DNA from: Burkholderiales bacterium | GTDB taxonomy: Bacteria; Pseudomonadota; Gammaproteobacteria; Burkholderiales; Burkholderiaceae_C | Assembly: GCA_947453625.1 (NCBI GenBank) | Contig: CANGHK010000004.1 | Coordinates: 97,567-161,566, forward strand | Length of the DNA: 64,000 nt | Direction: 5' to 3' | Shown: positions 37,371 to 48,551 of the stretch, piece after piece | How the letters are laid out: each line of letters begins with the position of its first letter | Position numbering within the stretch: the first letter of the stretch is position 1 | Notes under the pieces: generated by a model | What the model was told of the DNA's origin: nothing | Seen by the model: only the letters and a program-made list of their open reading frames with translations | Databases searched by the model: none | Made by a program: the position numbers and the translations under genes

Positions 37371-38708
37371 TCAAGCCCCGGCCGGTACCCCCGCCCCCAC
37401 CCGGGCCCGCACCCGGCTGGCCGGCAGCAGCAGCCTGAAGCGTGAGCCCTGGCCCAGTTCGCTGTCGATCTCGAGCGCGCCGCCGTGGCGCTGGATCACA
37501 TGCTTGACGATGGACAGGCCCAGGCCGGTGCCGCCGGTGTCGCGCGAGCGGCTGCCGTCGACCCGGTAGAAGCGCTCGGTCAGGCGCGGCAGGTGCTCGC
37601 GGGCGATCCCTATGCCGCTGTCGCGCACCTCGATCTCGGCGCTGCCATCGGCCCGGGCATGCCAGGCGACGGCGATCCGCCCGCCGGCGGGGGTGTAGCG
37701 CACCGCGTTGTTGACCAGGTTGGCCAAGGCGCTGAGCAGTTCGGGTTCCAGCCCGGCCACTTCGACCTCAGGCAGATCGACCGCATCGAACGGGTGGCGG
37801 CCAGCCGACAAGTTCTGCGCATCGGCCAGCACCCGCCGCAACAGCGGCGCCATGGCCACCCACCGGTCGGCCGGCGGCCGTGGGCTGCCCTCGAGCTGGG
37901 CCAGGGTCAGCAGGTCGGACACCAGCACCTGCATGCGGTCGGTCTGCTGGGCCATCAGCTTGAGCACGCGGGCGCGCTCGGCCTCGGTCAACGGCAGGCT
38001 GGCCATGGTTTCGACAAAGCCGGCCAGCACCGTCAGCGGAGTTCGGATCTCGTGCGAGACGTTGGCGACGAAATCGCGCCGCATCGCGTCGGCGCGCGTG
38101 CGCTCGGTGACATCCTGCGAGATCACCAGTTTCTGGCGATCGCCATAAGCCCGCACCACCACCTGCAGGTTGCCCTGCCCGCCCGGCGCGGCGAAGCTGA
38201 CGGACTCGCGCGAGTCGCCGTCCTGCAAGTAGGCGACGAAGGCCGGGGTTCGAACCAGGTTGGTGATGGGCTGGCGCATGTCACGCCGGGCATCCAGCCC
38301 CAGGTGGTCCGCGGCGACCGCGCTGGACCAGACGATCTGGTCCTTGTCATCGAGCAGCAGCACGCCATTGGGCGAGGCTTCAATGGCCGATAGAAACTCC
38401 TCGAGCCGCTTCGCCTCGGCCGCCGTGGCCTGTTCGCGCAGACGCAGCGCGCGCTCGACCCGGTAACCCACCTCGCCCCAGAAACCGGCGTCGCGCGGCG
38501 CGGCACGCGCCAGGTCGCCGCGCAGCCAGGTCATCAGTCGCATCGCGCGCAGCAGATCGACCAGCACGGCCAGCGCCACCGCGATGGCAGCACCGGTGAC
38601 CGTGCCGACGCCGGGCAAGCCCAGCGCTGCACCCGCCAGATGACCCAGGCCAACGCCCAGGGCCAACACCAGGACGACAGCCAGCAGGCGCGGCAGGAAC
38701 CAGACCAT
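37371..38708 (-). CDS. phoR: Phosphate regulon sensor histidine kinase PhoR
   Basis: 445 residues. Two N-terminal hydrophobic segments (about 4-55) are followed by a PAS domain (about 100-200). The phospho-acceptor His219 lies in NVSHEIRTPL, and the HATPase domain has NLVNNAVRYTP, DSGIGI and GTGLGLSIVKH. It autophosphorylates and passes phosphate to PhoB when phosphate is scarce; PhoU and the Pst transporter hold it off when phosphate is plentiful. It is the last gene of the pst-pho cluster, 24 bases after phoB. Confidence 0.95.
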   Translation of the reverse strand: MVWFLPRLLAVVLVLALGVGLGHLAGAALGLPGVGTVTGAAIAVALAVLVDLLRAMRLMTWLRGDLARAAPRDAGFWGEVGYRVERALRLREQATAAEAKRLEEFLSAIEASPNGVLLLDDKDQIVWSSAVAADHLGLDARRDMRQPITNLVRTPAFVAYLQDGDSRESVSFAAPGGQGNLQVVVRAYGDRQKLVISQDVTERTRADAMRRDFVANVSHEIRTPLTVLAGFVETMASLPLTEAERARVLKLMAQQTDRMQVLVSDLLTLAQLEGSPRPPADRWVAMAPLLRRVLADAQNLSAGRHPFDAVDLPEVEVAGLEPELLSALANLVNNAVRYTPAGGRIAVAWHARADGSAEIEVRDSGIGIAREHLPRLTERFYRVDGSRSRDTGGTGLGLSIVKHVIQRHGGALEIDSELGQGSRFRLLLPASRVRARVGAGVPAGA

Positions 38709-38732
38709 CAGGGATGCGCGCCGTCGCGACGC

Positions 38733-39446
38733 TCAGGCCGGCGCGGCGCTGGCGTGCTGCGTGAGGCGGTAGCCTGCGCCGCGAACAGTCTCGATCATGC
38801 CGGCACAGGCCGCGGGCGACAGCGCCTCGCGCAAGCGCTTGACATGGACGTCAACCGTGCGTTCCTCGATGAACACATGGTCGCCCCAGACCCGGTCGAG
38901 CAACTGGGCGCGGCTGTGCACGCGCTCGGTATGGGTCATCAGGAAATGCAGCAGGCGGAACTCGGTGGGGCCCATCTTCAGGTCTACCTCACGACCGTCG
39001 ACCCGCCCGCTGATGCGCCGGGTGGACGGGTCTATGCGCAGCACGCCGACCTCGACCGCGTCCTCCAGCGACTCGGGCGCCTTGCGGCGCAGCACGGCCC
39101 TGATTCTGGCCATCAATTCGTTGGTGGAGAACGGTTTGGTCAGGTAGTCGTCCGCACCGGCGTCGAGCCCGGCCACCTTGTCGGGCTCCTCGCCGCGCGC
39201 AGTCAGCATGATGATGGGCAGCTCACGCGTGCGCGGGTCGGCCCGCCACTGGCGCGCCAGCGACAGCCCGCTTTGCCCGGGCAGCATCCAGTCCAGCACC
39301 ACCAGATCGGGCAGCATCGCGTCGATCTGGCTGCGCGCCTGCTCTGCGGTGGCGGCGACGATCACGTCGTGTCCGGCATGGCGCAGGTTGATCGCTATCA
39401 GTTCGGCAATGGCCGGTTCGTCCTCCACCACCACGATCTGGCTCAT
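38733..39446 (-). CDS. phoB: Phosphate regulon response regulator PhoB
   Basis: 237 residues. Receiver domain with the acidic pair near residues 8-9 (VVEDEP), phospho-acceptor Asp52 in VVLDWMLPG and the KPF lysine. The C-terminal winged-helix domain contains GPTEFRLLHFLMTH, the Trp-containing DRVWG and RTVDVHVKRLR. It binds Pho boxes; two candidate boxes lie upstream of pstS. The ATG at 39446 is chosen because the receiver domain starts there. Confidence 0.95.
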   Translation of the reverse strand: MSQIVVVEDEPAIAELIAINLRHAGHDVIVAATAEQARSQIDAMLPDLVVLDWMLPGQSGLSLARQWRADPRTRELPIIMLTARGEEPDKVAGLDAGADDYLTKPFSTNELMARIRAVLRRKAPESLEDAVEVGVLRIDPSTRRISGRVDGREVDLKMGPTEFRLLHFLMTHTERVHSRAQLLDRVWGDHVFIEERTVDVHVKRLREALSPAACAGMIETVRGAGYRLTQHASAAPA

Positions 39447-39468
39447 CGCTGCAGCGTCCGACTCGCCG

Positions 39469-40176
39469 TCACCGAACCAGGCCCTCGACCGTGTCCACCG
39501 GACTGTGGCGCACGTCGGTGCCCTTGACGATATAGATGATCTGCTCGGCCAGGTTCTTGGCATGGTCGCCCACCCGCTCGATCGCCTTGGCCACGAACAC
39601 CAGGTCGATGGCCGACGAGATCGTGCGCGGATCTTCCATCATGTAGGTGATCAGCTTGCGCATCAATCCCTCGAACTCCTGGTCAATCTGGTCGTCGTGG
39701 CGCAGCACCTCGACCGCCGACACGACGTCGAGCCGGGCAAAGGCGTCCAGCGCCTTGCGCAACTGCTTGGTCGCGAGCTCGGATTCGTAGGACAGATCGC
39801 CCACTGGCAGCCGCAGCCGGCTTGACAGGCCGGAGTTCAGCAGGCGTTGCACGGTTCGGGCGATGCGGGCCGCCTCGTCACCGATGCGCTCGAGGTTGGC
39901 AATGGTCTTGGACACCGCGATCAACAGCCGCAGATCGCGCGCGGTAGGCTGTCGGCGCGCGATGATGGACGACAGGTCGCGGTCGATCTCGAGTTCCATC
40001 GCGTTGACCCGCTCCTCCTCCTTGATCACCGCGCTGGCGATCTCGTCGTCGAAGGTCGACAGCGCCAGCACAGCCTGAGCGACCTGGGATTCGACCAGCC
40101 CGCCCATCTCGAGCACTCTGGTCGAGATGCCGCTGAGTTCGTTGTCGAACTGCGTGGATAGATGTTTTTCAGTCAT
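39469..40176 (-). CDS. phoU: Phosphate signalling regulator PhoU
   Basis: 235 residues forming two similar three-helix bundles. The metal-binding motifs E/DxxxD are seen in ERIGDEAARIA and again in ERVGDHAKNLAEQI. PhoU links the PstB/PstC transporter to PhoR and keeps the kinase silent in phosphate excess. It lies between pstB and phoB as usual. Confidence 0.95.
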   Translation of the reverse strand: MTEKHLSTQFDNELSGISTRVLEMGGLVESQVAQAVLALSTFDDEIASAVIKEEERVNAMELEIDRDLSSIIARRQPTARDLRLLIAVSKTIANLERIGDEAARIARTVQRLLNSGLSSRLRLPVGDLSYESELATKQLRKALDAFARLDVVSAVEVLRHDDQIDQEFEGLMRKLITYMMEDPRTISSAIDLVFVAKAIERVGDHAKNLAEQIIYIVKGTDVRHSPVDTVEGLVR

Positions 40177-40193
40177 GCTGCGCTCCCTGTGAA

Positions 40194-40979
40194 TCAGCCG
40201 AACCGACCGGTGATGTAGTCCTCGGTGTCCTTGCGCTTGGGCTGCGTAAAGACGTCGGCGGTGCGGCCGAATTCGATCAAATCACCCAGGTACATATAGG
40301 CGGTGTAGTCCGAGCAGCGCGCCGCCTGCTGCATGTTGTGGGTGACGATCAGCACCGTGTAGTCGGTCTTGAGCTCGTGGATCAGTTCCTCGATCTTGCC
40401 GGTGGAGATCGGGTCGAGCGCCGAGCAGGGCTCGTCGAGCAGCAGCACCTCGGGCTTGATCGCGATGCCGCGCGCGATGCACAGCCGCTGTTGCTGGCCA
40501 CCCGACAGGCCGGAACCGCTCTGGTCGAGCTTGTCCTTGACCTCGTTCCACAGCGCAGCCTTCTTCAACGCCCACTCCACCCGCTCGTCCATCTCGGCGC
40601 GCGGCAAGGTCTCGAACAGTTTGACGCCAAAGGCGATGTTGTCGTAGATCGACATCGGAAAAGGTGTGGGCTTCTGGAACACCATGCCGATCTTGGCGCG
40701 GATCAGGCTGACGTCGAGACCCTTGTTCAGGATGTTCTCGCCGTCGAGCAGGATTTCGCCCTCGGCGCGCTGGTCGGGGTAGAGCTCGAACATGCGGTTG
40801 AAGGTGCGCAGCAGCGTGCTCTTGCCGCAGCCCGACGGGCCGATGAAGGCGGTGACCTTGTTGGCCGGCAGCGTCAGGTTGATCTTCTTCAGCGCGTGGA
40901 AGCCGCCGTAGTAGAAGTTGAGGTCACGCACCGAGATCTTGACCTTCTCGGTGGTGGTGGGGTCGACACGGGTGTCCAT
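40194..40979 (-). CDS. pstB: Phosphate ABC transporter ATPase PstB
   Basis: 261 residues. Walker [10 protein letters not shown], signature [14 protein letters not shown], Walker [14 protein letters not shown] and the switch THNMQQAAR are all present, with the PstB-specific [13 protein letters not shown] segment. It powers high-affinity phosphate uptake with PstA and PstC. It starts 21 bases after pstA. Confidence 0.97.
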   Translation of the reverse strand: MDTRVDPTTTEKVKISVRDLNFYYGGFHALKKINLTLPANKVTAFIGPSGCGKSTLLRTFNRMFELYPDQRAEGEILLDGENILNKGLDVSLIRAKIGMVFQKPTPFPMSIYDNIAFGVKLFETLPRAEMDERVEWALKKAALWNEVKDKLDQSGSGLSGGQQQRLCIARGIAIKPEVLLLDEPCSALDPISTGKIEELIHELKTDYTVLIVTHNMQQAARCSDYTAYMYLGDLIEFGRTADVFTQPKRKDTEDYITGRFG

Positions 40980-41000
40980 GTGGCAGTCCTCGAAAGGGTG

Positions 41001-41885
41001 TCAGTGCTTGTTGCGGAAGAACACGCGGGCGGCGATGTTGAGCGCCAGCACCCCGATCGTGATCAGGAATACCCCTGCCCAGGCCAGCTTTTGCCAGTTC
41101 TCGTAGGGGCTCATCGCGAACTTGAAGATCGTCACCGGCAGGCTGGCCATGGGCTTGCTCAGATCGCTGGTCCAGAACTGGTTGGACAACGCGGTGAACA
41201 GCAGCGGCGCGGTCTCGCCCGAGATGCGCGCGATCGCCAGCAGAATACCGGTGATCACGCCCGAGCGCGCCGCCTTGAGCGTCACCGAAGAGATCACGAT
41301 CCACTTCGGCGTGCCCAGCGCATAGGCCGCTTCGCGCAGTGCGTTCGGCACCAGGCTGAGCATGTTCTCGGTGGTGCGGATGACCACCGGGATCACGATC
41401 AGCGCCAGCGCCAGCACGCCGGCAACGCCGGAAAAACTCTTGAGCTGGGCCACCACCACCGAGTAGATGAACAGGCCGATCACGATCGACGGGGCGGACA
41501 GCAGGATGTCGTTGATGAAGCGCGTCGCGCTGCCCAGCCAGGTCTTCTGGCCGTACTCGGCCAGGTAGACGCCGGCCATCACGCCGATCGGCGTGCCCAG
41601 CAGCGTGGCCAGACCGGCCATCACCACCGAACCGAAGATCGCGTTGGCCAGGCCACCGGTGTCGGCCTGCGGCGACGGGGTCATCTCGGTGAAGACGGCT
41701 AGGCTCAAGCCGCCCAGACCGAGGCGAAAGGTCTCGAACAGGATCCACAGCAACCAGAACACGCCGAACGCCATCGCGCCGATCGCCAGCATCAGCGCGA
41801 CCGCGTTGACGCGCTTGCGATGCCGGTGCCTGGCATGCCGGGCCTGGTGCTGCTCCGCGGTGAACGCGGTGGAAATGGCATTCAT
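41001..41885 (-). CDS. pstA: Phosphate ABC transporter permease PstA
   Basis: 294 residues with six transmembrane helices and the EAA-type loop [11 protein letters not shown] that contacts PstB. Its ATG overlaps the pstC stop (ATGA). Confidence 0.95.
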   Translation of the reverse strand: MNAISTAFTAEQHQARHARHRHRKRVNAVALMLAIGAMAFGVFWLLWILFETFRLGLGGLSLAVFTEMTPSPQADTGGLANAIFGSVVMAGLATLLGTPIGVMAGVYLAEYGQKTWLGSATRFINDILLSAPSIVIGLFIYSVVVAQLKSFSGVAGVLALALIVIPVVIRTTENMLSLVPNALREAAYALGTPKWIVISSVTLKAARSGVITGILLAIARISGETAPLLFTALSNQFWTSDLSKPMASLPVTIFKFAMSPYENWQKLAWAGVFLITIGVLALNIAARVFFRNKH

Positions 41886-42937
41886 GTGCGGGTCCCCTCG
41901 CCCTTGCGGAGTTGCGACAGCAGCAGTTTGGACAGCGTCAACACCACGAAGGTGATGAAGAACAGCACCAGGCCGAGATAGATCAGCGAAGCCTGGTGAA
42001 GGCCTTCGCCGGCTTCGGCAAACTCATTGGCCAGCGCCGAGGTGATGCTGTTGGCGGCCTCGAACAGCGACAGCGAGTTGAGTTGGTTGAAGTTGCCGAT
42101 CACGAAGGTCACCGCCATGGTCTCGCCAAGCGCACGACCCAGGCCCAGCATGATGCCGCCGACCACGCCGGACTTGGTGTAGGGCAGCACGACCCGCGAG
42201 ACCACCTCCCAGGTGGTTGCGCCCAGACCGTAAGCCGATTCCTTGAGCATCGGCGGCGTGACCTCGAACACGTCGCGCATCACCGACGCGATAAACGGTA
42301 TCACCATGATCGCCAGGATGATGCCGGCCGACAACAGGCCTATGCCCACTGGCGCGCCCGAGACGAAGGCACCCAGCACCGGCACGCCCTTGAAAGCCGC
42401 TTGCAGCGGCTGCTGCACATAGGTGGCCAGGATAGGGCTGAAGACCAGCAGGCCCCACATGCCGTAGACGATGGAGGGGACCGCCGCCAGCAACTCGATC
42501 GCGATGCCGAGCGGACGTTTGAGCCAGCCCGGCGACATCTCGGTGAGGAAGATCGCGATGCCAAAGCTCACCGGCACGGCGATCAGCAGCGCGATGGCCG
42601 AGGTCATCAGCGTGCCGTAGATCATCACCAGACCACCGAAATGCTCCTTCACCGGGTCCCACTCGGTCGACCACAGGAAGCCAAGCCCGAACTGCTTGAT
42701 CGCCGGCGCTGCGCCGATCAGCAGCGAGAGGAGGATGCCCACCAGCAGAGACAGCGTCAGCCATGCCGCGCCCTGTGCCAATGCAGCGAACAGCGGGTCG
42801 GCCCAGGGGGCGATGCGACGCCGTTCAGGCGGTTGGCGGTGCGGCACGGTGCGCTCCGACGAGGAATAGGGGCTGGCGGGAAGGGCTGCGGCCACGGGGC
42901 CTCCACTGGACTTGGAACTCAATGCGGACGGATGCAA
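41882..42937 (-). CDS. pstC: Phosphate ABC transporter permease PstC
   Basis: 351 residues with six transmembrane helices after a rather long polar N-terminus (about 1-50). The EAA-type loop [14 protein letters not shown] is present. No ATG fits the start: the frame opens with TTG at 42937 and a GTG at 42895 is an alternative, so the true N-terminus is uncertain. It lies 15 bases after pstS in transcription order. Confidence 0.93.
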   Translation of the reverse strand: MHPSALSSKSSGGPVAAALPASPYSSSERTVPHRQPPERRRIAPWADPLFAALAQGAAWLTLSLLVGILLSLLIGAAPAIKQFGLGFLWSTEWDPVKEHFGGLVMIYGTLMTSAIALLIAVPVSFGIAIFLTEMSPGWLKRPLGIAIELLAAVPSIVYGMWGLLVFSPILATYVQQPLQAAFKGVPVLGAFVSGAPVGIGLLSAGIILAIMVIPFIASVMRDVFEVTPPMLKESAYGLGATTWEVVSRVVLPYTKSGVVGGIMLGLGRALGETMAVTFVIGNFNQLNSLSLFEAANSITSALANEFAEAGEGLHQASLIYLGLVLFFITFVVLTLSKLLLSQLRKGEGTRT

Positions 42938-42952
42938 GCCGCCCGACCCGGA

Positions 42953-43987
42953 TCACTTGTAGGCGATCGCCTTGCCGGCGGCGTCCTTCAGATTGTCCGT
43001 CCACAGCTTGCGGGAGAGCGCCTTGACCGAATCGGGCAGTGGCACGTATTCCAGGTCCGATGCCAGTTTGTCGCCGCTGGCGTAGGCCCAGTCGAAGAAC
43101 TTCAGCGTGTTGCTGGCGTTCACCGGCTTATCCTGCGCCTTGTGCATCAGGATGAAGGTGGCGCCGGTGATCGGCCACGAGTCCTTGCCCGGTTGCTCGG
43201 TCAACACCTGGTAGAAGGTCTTGCTCCAGTCGGCGCCGGCTGCCGCAGCCTTGAAGTTGAGGTCATCGGGCTCGACGAACTGGCCAGCCTGGTTCTTCAG
43301 CAGCACATGCGACATCTTGTTCTGCTTGGCATAGGCGTACTCGACATAGCCAATCGAATTTGGCAGGCGCTGGACATACGACGCCACACCCTCATTGCCC
43401 TTGCCGCCGAGCCCCAGCGGCCAATTCACGGCCGTTCCCTCACCAACCTTGGTCTTCCAGTCTGCGCTCAGCTTGGACAGGTAGTTGGTGAAGATGAAAC
43501 TGGTGCCCGAACCATCGGAGCGGTGGACCGTCGAAATGTCGGCCGCCGGTAGCGGCACGCCGGCATTCAGCGCGACCAGTGCCGGATCATTCCACTTGGT
43601 GATCTTGCCCAGGTAGATATCGCCCAGCACGGCGCCGGTGAGCTTGATCTGGCCCGGCTTGATGCCGGCGATGTTGACCACTGGCACGACGCCGCCGATC
43701 ACGGTGGGGAACTGGATCAGGCCGTCCTTGGCCAGTTCATCGTCATGCAAGGGCATGTCGGAAGCACCAAAATCGACCGTCTTGGACTTGATCTGCTTGA
43801 TGCCGGCACCCGACCCCACCGATTGGTAGTTGATGCGCGCGCCGGTAGCCTTGTTGTAGGCGTCAGCCCACTTGGAATAGATGGGCGCCGGGAACGAAGC
43901 GCCTGCGCCGGTCACGTCTTGGGCCGAGGCGAAGACTGGAATCATAGCCACCGACGCCAGGGCAGCACGGAGCAACATCGAGTTCAT
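42953..43987 (-). CDS. pstS: Periplasmic phosphate-binding protein PstS
   Basis: 344 residues. The signal peptide ends in VFASA (about residue 22). The phosphate-binding segments GAGASFPAPIYSKW, GSGAGIKQI and the RSDGSGTSFIF loop are seen. It captures phosphate for PstCAB. It is the first gene of the pst-phoU-phoB-phoR unit, with a Pho box 67 bases upstream and AAAGG nine bases before the ATG. Confidence 0.96.
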   Translation of the reverse strand: MNSMLLRAALASVAMIPVFASAQDVTGAGASFPAPIYSKWADAYNKATGARINYQSVGSGAGIKQIKSKTVDFGASDMPLHDDELAKDGLIQFPTVIGGVVPVVNIAGIKPGQIKLTGAVLGDIYLGKITKWNDPALVALNAGVPLPAADISTVHRSDGSGTSFIFTNYLSKLSADWKTKVGEGTAVNWPLGLGGKGNEGVASYVQRLPNSIGYVEYAYAKQNKMSHVLLKNQAGQFVEPDDLNFKAAAAGADWSKTFYQVLTEQPGKDSWPITGATFILMHKAQDKPVNASNTLKFFDWAYASGDKLASDLEYVPLPDSVKALSRKLWTDNLKDAAGKAIAYK

Positions 43988-44037
43988 GGGCGAGGCCTTT
44001 GAGTTTGTGGGATGGGGAAGAAAAACACCAAGCCTGG

Positions 44038-44071
44038 ACTCTAGGCCGCCCTTATGACAAGCACATGACGG
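44038..44071 (-). promoter_or_regulatory. Pho box and -10 element of the pstS promoter
   Basis: Read on the minus strand, CCGTCAT-4 bases-TTGTCAT (44071 to 44054) gives two seven-base repeats at 11-base spacing, the PhoB-binding arrangement. A TAGAGT hexamer lies ten bases further on (44043 to 44038), the usual Pho box to -10 spacing, so transcription would start near 44031. Confidence 0.75.
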
Positions 44072-44090
44072 CCTGTCATATTTCAAGATC

Positions 44091-44108
44091 ACGTCATGAA
44101 GCTGTCAT
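44091..44108 (+). promoter_or_regulatory. Second Pho-box-like repeat in opposite orientation
   Basis: ACGTCAT-4 bases-CTGTCAT also has 11-base spacing, but reads on the plus strand. Another CTGTCAC follows exactly 22 bases later at 44124. It lies upstream of the pstS Pho box and faces the 3' end of glmM, so it could be an auxiliary PhoB site. Confidence 0.45.
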
Positions 44109-44185
44109 CAAGAGACTGCAGGGCTGTCACATTCGACCCCTTCAGCGCTTGGGCCGTCTTGGCGCCAAGCCTGCCGGATCCCCAT

Positions 44186-45517
44186 TCAGGCCTTTGCGGC
44201 CTCGACCAGACGCTCGGCCAGATGCCGACCCTGAGCGCGGTCACGCGCCTCGACCATCACCCGCAGAACCGGCTCGGTGCCAGAAGCCCGGATCAGCACC
44301 CGGCCCAGCCCAGCCAATTCACGCTCGACAGCGCGCGTCTCATCGGCCAAGCTGGCGTTCAGTTGCCAGCTTGCCAAGCTGGGCAAGCGCACGTTGAGCA
44401 GGGTCTGCGGGAACAGCGTGACACCGGCCAGCAGGTCAGCCAGCGAGGCCTGCGCCCGCTGCGTGGCCTGCAGCACCTGCAGGGCACTGACGATGCCGTC
44501 ACCGGTGGTGTGCTTGTCCAGCGCCAGCAAGTGGCCGGAGCCCTCGCCGCCGAGCAGCCAACCGCGCGCGGCCAAGGCTTCGAGGACATAGCGGTCGCCC
44601 ACCTTGGCGCGCACCAGTTCGATGCCTCGGGCCTGAAAAGCCAATTCGATCGCCATATTGGTCATCAAGGTGCCGACCACTCCGGGAACGGCATGACCCT
44701 GGGCCACACGGTCCATCACCATCGCGTAGAGCAGTTCGTCGCCGTTGAACAAGCGGCCAAAGCGGTCGACCAGTTGCAGTCGGTCGGCATCGCCGTCCAA
44801 CGCTACGCCGTAGTCGGCGCCCTGCTCGGCCACCGCTGCCACCAGCGCCTGCGGCGAGGTCGCGCCGAAACCTGCATTGATGTTCAAGCCATCGGGCTGG
44901 CAGCCGATGGCGACCACCTCGGCCCCCAGTTCATGGAAGACCTCTGGCGCCACATGGTAGGCCGCGCCATGCGCCGCATCGACCACCACCTTCAGGCCCC
45001 GCAGCGACATGTCCTTGTCGACCGTGCTCTTGCAGAACTCGATGTAACGGCCGCGGGCGTCGTCGAGCCTGCGCGCCTTGCCCAGGGTGGCCGAATCGAC
45101 CCATTGCGGCGGCTCGGCCAGCGCCGCCTCGACCGCGATTTCCCAATCGTCGGGCAGTTTCTCGCCCTTGGCGGAGAAGAACTTGACGCCGTTGTCGGGA
45201 TAGGCGTTATGCGAGGCGCTGATCACCAGGCCCAGATCGAGCCGCAGCGCGCGCGTCAGGTAGGCCACGCCCGGCGTCGGCAACGGGCCGGTGAGCAAGG
45301 TATCGACGCCGGCCGAGGCCAGCCCGGCCTCCAGCGAGGATTCGATCATGTAGCCCGAGATCCGGGTGTCCTTGCCGATCAGCACCGTTGGTCGGCTGGA
45401 CGTTCGGCGCAGCACCCGGCCCACCGCGTGCCCGAGCATGAGCATGAAATCGGGCGTGATCGGCGCCTGGCCTACCGTGCCGCGGATGCCGTCGGTGCCG
45501 AAGAATTGTCGCGTCAT
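44186..45517 (-). CDS. glmM: Phosphoglucosamine mutase
   Basis: 443 residues. It starts with [11 protein letters not shown] and has the phosphoserine loop [13 protein letters not shown], the metal loop DGDADR and the sugar loop GEGSGHLL. The C-terminal phosphate-binding [15 protein letters not shown] completes the four domains. It converts glucosamine-6-phosphate to glucosamine-1-phosphate for peptidoglycan and LPS. The ATG overlaps the folP stop (ATGA), the standard ftsH-folP-glmM order. Confidence 0.97.
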   Translation of the reverse strand: MTRQFFGTDGIRGTVGQAPITPDFMLMLGHAVGRVLRRTSSRPTVLIGKDTRISGYMIESSLEAGLASAGVDTLLTGPLPTPGVAYLTRALRLDLGLVISASHNAYPDNGVKFFSAKGEKLPDDWEIAVEAALAEPPQWVDSATLGKARRLDDARGRYIEFCKSTVDKDMSLRGLKVVVDAAHGAAYHVAPEVFHELGAEVVAIGCQPDGLNINAGFGATSPQALVAAVAEQGADYGVALDGDADRLQLVDRFGRLFNGDELLYAMVMDRVAQGHAVPGVVGTLMTNMAIELAFQARGIELVRAKVGDRYVLEALAARGWLLGGEGSGHLLALDKHTTGDGIVSALQVLQATQRAQASLADLLAGVTLFPQTLLNVRLPSLASWQLNASLADETRAVERELAGLGRVLIRASGTEPVLRVMVEARDRAQGRHLAERLVEAAKA

Positions 45518-46386
45518 GTTGTGCTCGTCCCTGTTCGCAGGCCTGGATTGTGATCCGCCAGCAAGCCGGCAGCGCCCCAGACCTTGAGTGCATCCACCGT
45601 GGCCGCCACATCGTGCACGCGAACCACCTGGCCGCCGCGCTGCACGCAGGCCAGCGCCGCCGCAACGCTGGGTACGAGGCGCTGGTCCACTGGCCTACCG
45701 GTCAGCGCGCCCAACGTCGACTTGCGCGACCAGCCCAGCAGCAGCGGTCGGCCCAGCGTCAGCAATTCGGCCTGCCGCCGCAGCAGCGCCCAGTTGTGTT
45801 CGGGCGTCTTGCCGAAGCCGATGCCAGGGTCGAGCGTGATGCGGTCCAGCGCCACGCCGGCGGCATGAACCTGCCGCAGGCGCCGGTCCAGCCAGGCGCG
45901 CACCTGCGCCACCACATCACCCGCGTAGGCCGGTGACTGCTGCATCGCGCAGGGCTCGCCCTGCATGTGCATCAGGCAGACCCCGCAGCCGGGGTGCGCT
46001 GCCACCACGGCCAACGCGCCGGGTCGGGACAACGAGCGCACATCGTTGACGATGTCCGCACCCAGGTCGAGCGCGACCCGCATGATCTCCGGACGGCTGG
46101 TGTCCACCGACACCGGCACGCCCAGCGTGACGGCCTGCCGAAGCACCGGCAGCACGCGGGCCAGCTCCTCGGCCAAGTCGGGCTGACGGGCGCCAGGCCG
46201 GGTCGACTCGCCACCGATATCGAGAATGTCCGCGCCTTCGCGCAACAGTTGCTCGCAGTGCGCGATCGCCGCATCGGCGCTGGCATACCGACCGCCATCG
46301 GCAAACGAATCCGGTGTCGTGTTGACGATCCCCATCACCCGCGGCCGGCCCAGGTCGATCAGGAAACGGCTGGTCTGCCAGTGCAT
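45514..46386 (-). CDS. folP: Dihydropteroate synthase
   Basis: 290 residues. Conserved blocks are [46 protein letters not shown] and [13 protein letters not shown]. It joins 4-aminobenzoate to the pterin pyrophosphate in folate synthesis and is the sulfonamide target. It follows ftsH after a terminator-like hairpin and is translationally coupled to glmM. Confidence 0.97.
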   Translation of the reverse strand: MHWQTSRFLIDLGRPRVMGIVNTTPDSFADGGRYASADAAIAHCEQLLREGADILDIGGESTRPGARQPDLAEELARVLPVLRQAVTLGVPVSVDTSRPEIMRVALDLGADIVNDVRSLSRPGALAVVAAHPGCGVCLMHMQGEPCAMQQSPAYAGDVVAQVRAWLDRRLRQVHAAGVALDRITLDPGIGFGKTPEHNWALLRRQAELLTLGRPLLLGWSRKSTLGALTGRPVDQRLVPSVAAALACVQRGGQVVRVHDVAATVDALKVWGAAGLLADHNPGLRTGTSTT

Positions 46387-46406
46387 AGCAAGCGCTGATT
46401 CATGAG

Positions 46407-46425
46407 AAAGGGGCCCGAAGGCCCC
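46407..46425 (-). terminator. Hairpin after ftsH with UUCG loop
   Basis: On the minus strand GGGGCC-TTCG-GGCCCC is followed by TTT. The stem is strong but the T-run is short, so it may only reduce read-through into folP. Confidence 0.6.
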
Positions 46426-46461
46426 GTCGATTGCGGCTGTAGAACCTTGCTGCCAGACCGC

Positions 46462-48384
46462 TCAGACGACCGTGGCAGGGGCTGGATCGGTGCTGACCGT
46501 GCCGCTGCCGCCGGCCGGGCCCGAACCCGAATTTCGGGTGCGGTCATTCGGCACCCAATCCTTGGGCGGGCGCGGCGGCTTGCCGGTCATGATGTCCTCG
46601 ATCTGCTCGGCGTCGATGGTTTCCCATTCGAGAAGCGACTTGGCCATGATGTGCATCTTGTCCTGGTTGTCCTCGATGTGCTTGCGGGCGATCGCGTACT
46701 GCTCGTCGATGATGCGACGGATCACCAGATCGACCTTGCGCATCGTCTCTTCGGACATCGTCGTGGTCTTGGTCACCGAACGGCCGAGGAAGACCTCGCC
46801 CTCGTTCTCGGCATAGACCATCGGGCCGAGTTCGTCGGTCATGCCGTAGCGCGTGACCATGTCGCGGGCGATTGCCGTAGCGCGCTCGAAGTCGTTGCTG
46901 GCGCCGGTCGTCATCTGGTGCATGAACACTTCCTCGGCGATGCGGCCGCCGAACAGTACCGAGATGGTCGAGAGCATGCGCTCCTTGTCCAGGCTGTAGC
47001 GGTCGGTCTCGGGCAACTGCATCGTCACCCCCAGCGCGCGACCGCGCGGGATCACCGTGACCTTGTGCACCGGGTCGGTCTTGGGCATCAGGCGCGCCAC
47101 CAGCGCATGGCCGGCCTCGTGGTAGGCAGTGTTGCGGCGCTCTTCCTCGGGCATCACCATGCTCTTGCGCTCGGGGCCCATCATGATCTTGTCCTTGGCT
47201 TTCTCGAAGTCGACCATCTCGACCACGCGTCCGCTGCGGCGCGCAGCGAACAGTGCTGCCTCGTTGACCAGGTTGGCCAGATCGGCGCCCGAGAAGCCCG
47301 GGGTGCCGCGCGCCAGGATGTCGGCCCGGATGTCCTGACCGATCGGCACCTTGCGCATATGCACGTTGAGGATCTGCTCGCGGCCGCGCACATCGGGAAG
47401 CGTGACGTAGACCTGACGGTCGAAGCGGCCCGGGCGCAATAGCGCGGGGTCGAGGATGTCGGGCCGGTTGGTCGCGGCCATCACGATCACGCCCAGGTTG
47501 GTCTCGAAACCGTCCATCTCGACCAGCATCTGGTTGAGCGTCTGCTCGCGCTCGTCGTTGCCGCCGCCCAGGCCGGCACCGCGGTGCCGACCGACGGCGT
47601 CGATTTCATCGATGAAGATGATGCAGGGCGCGCTCTTCTTGGCCTGCTCGAACATGTCGCGCACCCGGGCCGCGCCCACGCCGACGAACATCTCGACGAA
47701 GTCGGAACCCGAGATCGAGAAGAACGGCACCTTGGCCTCACCGGCGATGGCCTTGGCCAGCAGGGTCTTGCCGGTTCCGGGCGGACCGACCAGCAGCACG
47801 CCGCGCGGGATCCGGCCGCCGAGCTTCTGGAACTTCTGCGGGTCTTTCAGGAAGTCGACCAGTTCCTTGACCTCCTCCTTGGCTTCGTCGCACCCGGCGA
47901 CATCGGCGAAGGTGGTCGAGTTGTTGGCCTCGTCGAGCATGCGCGCCTTGCTCTTGCCGAAGCTGAACGCCCCGCCCTTGCCGCCACCCTGCATCTGACG
48001 CATGAAATAGACCCAGACGCCGATCAGCAGCAGCATCGGACCCCAGCTGACGAGCAGGCTGACCAGTAGCGAAGGCTCTTCGCGCGGCTTGACGTCGAAC
48101 TTCACGCCGCTGCTGATCAGGTCGCCCACCAGACCCCGGTCGAGGTAGGTGGCGGTGGACCGGATGCGCTTGTCGTCGTTGGTGACGGCCAGGATCTCGG
48201 TGCCGCCATTGCCCTCTTGCAGCGTCACTACCTTGATGCGTTTGGCGCGCACTTCTTCAAGAAAATCGGAATAGCCGATCATCGAGCCCGACGACACCCC
48301 GCGGTCGAACTGCTTGAACACGGTGAAAAGCACAAGCGCGATCACCAGCCAGACAGCGACCTTCGAGAACCATTGATTGTTCAC
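46462..48384 (-). CDS. ftsH: ATP-dependent zinc metalloprotease FtsH
   Basis: 640 residues. Two transmembrane helices (about 8-24 and 105-127) flank a small periplasmic domain. The AAA domain has Walker A GPPGTGKT at 200-207, Walker [10 protein letters not shown] and the second region of homology, and the protease domain has zinc motif HEAGH at about 422-426. It degrades membrane and regulatory proteins. The start is a GTG at 48384 with AAGGAG seven bases upstream. It follows rlmE at a distance of 167 bases. Confidence 0.97.
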   Translation of the reverse strand: MNNQWFSKVAVWLVIALVLFTVFKQFDRGVSSGSMIGYSDFLEEVRAKRIKVVTLQEGNGGTEILAVTNDDKRIRSTATYLDRGLVGDLISSGVKFDVKPREEPSLLVSLLVSWGPMLLLIGVWVYFMRQMQGGGKGGAFSFGKSKARMLDEANNSTTFADVAGCDEAKEEVKELVDFLKDPQKFQKLGGRIPRGVLLVGPPGTGKTLLAKAIAGEAKVPFFSISGSDFVEMFVGVGAARVRDMFEQAKKSAPCIIFIDEIDAVGRHRGAGLGGGNDEREQTLNQMLVEMDGFETNLGVIVMAATNRPDILDPALLRPGRFDRQVYVTLPDVRGREQILNVHMRKVPIGQDIRADILARGTPGFSGADLANLVNEAALFAARRSGRVVEMVDFEKAKDKIMMGPERKSMVMPEEERRNTAYHEAGHALVARLMPKTDPVHKVTVIPRGRALGVTMQLPETDRYSLDKERMLSTISVLFGGRIAEEVFMHQMTTGASNDFERATAIARDMVTRYGMTDELGPMVYAENEGEVFLGRSVTKTTTMSEETMRKVDLVIRRIIDEQYAIARKHIEDNQDKMHIMAKSLLEWETIDAEQIEDIMTGKPPRPPKDWVPNDRTRNSGSGPAGGSGTVSTDPAPATVV

Positions 48385-48551
48385 CGCGGCTCCTTAAGCC
48401 AAGCATTACCAAATCCGATTGTCATATGGCGACTCGCGTTGCACCCTCGCGGGTTCACGCCTGTCATCCCCAGTCGGTGGCATGTGGGGCCGATTCTAGT
48501 CGAGTCAAGCCCCCTGCACCGGGCAGGTGGTCAGCGCCAGACGGGGTGAAT

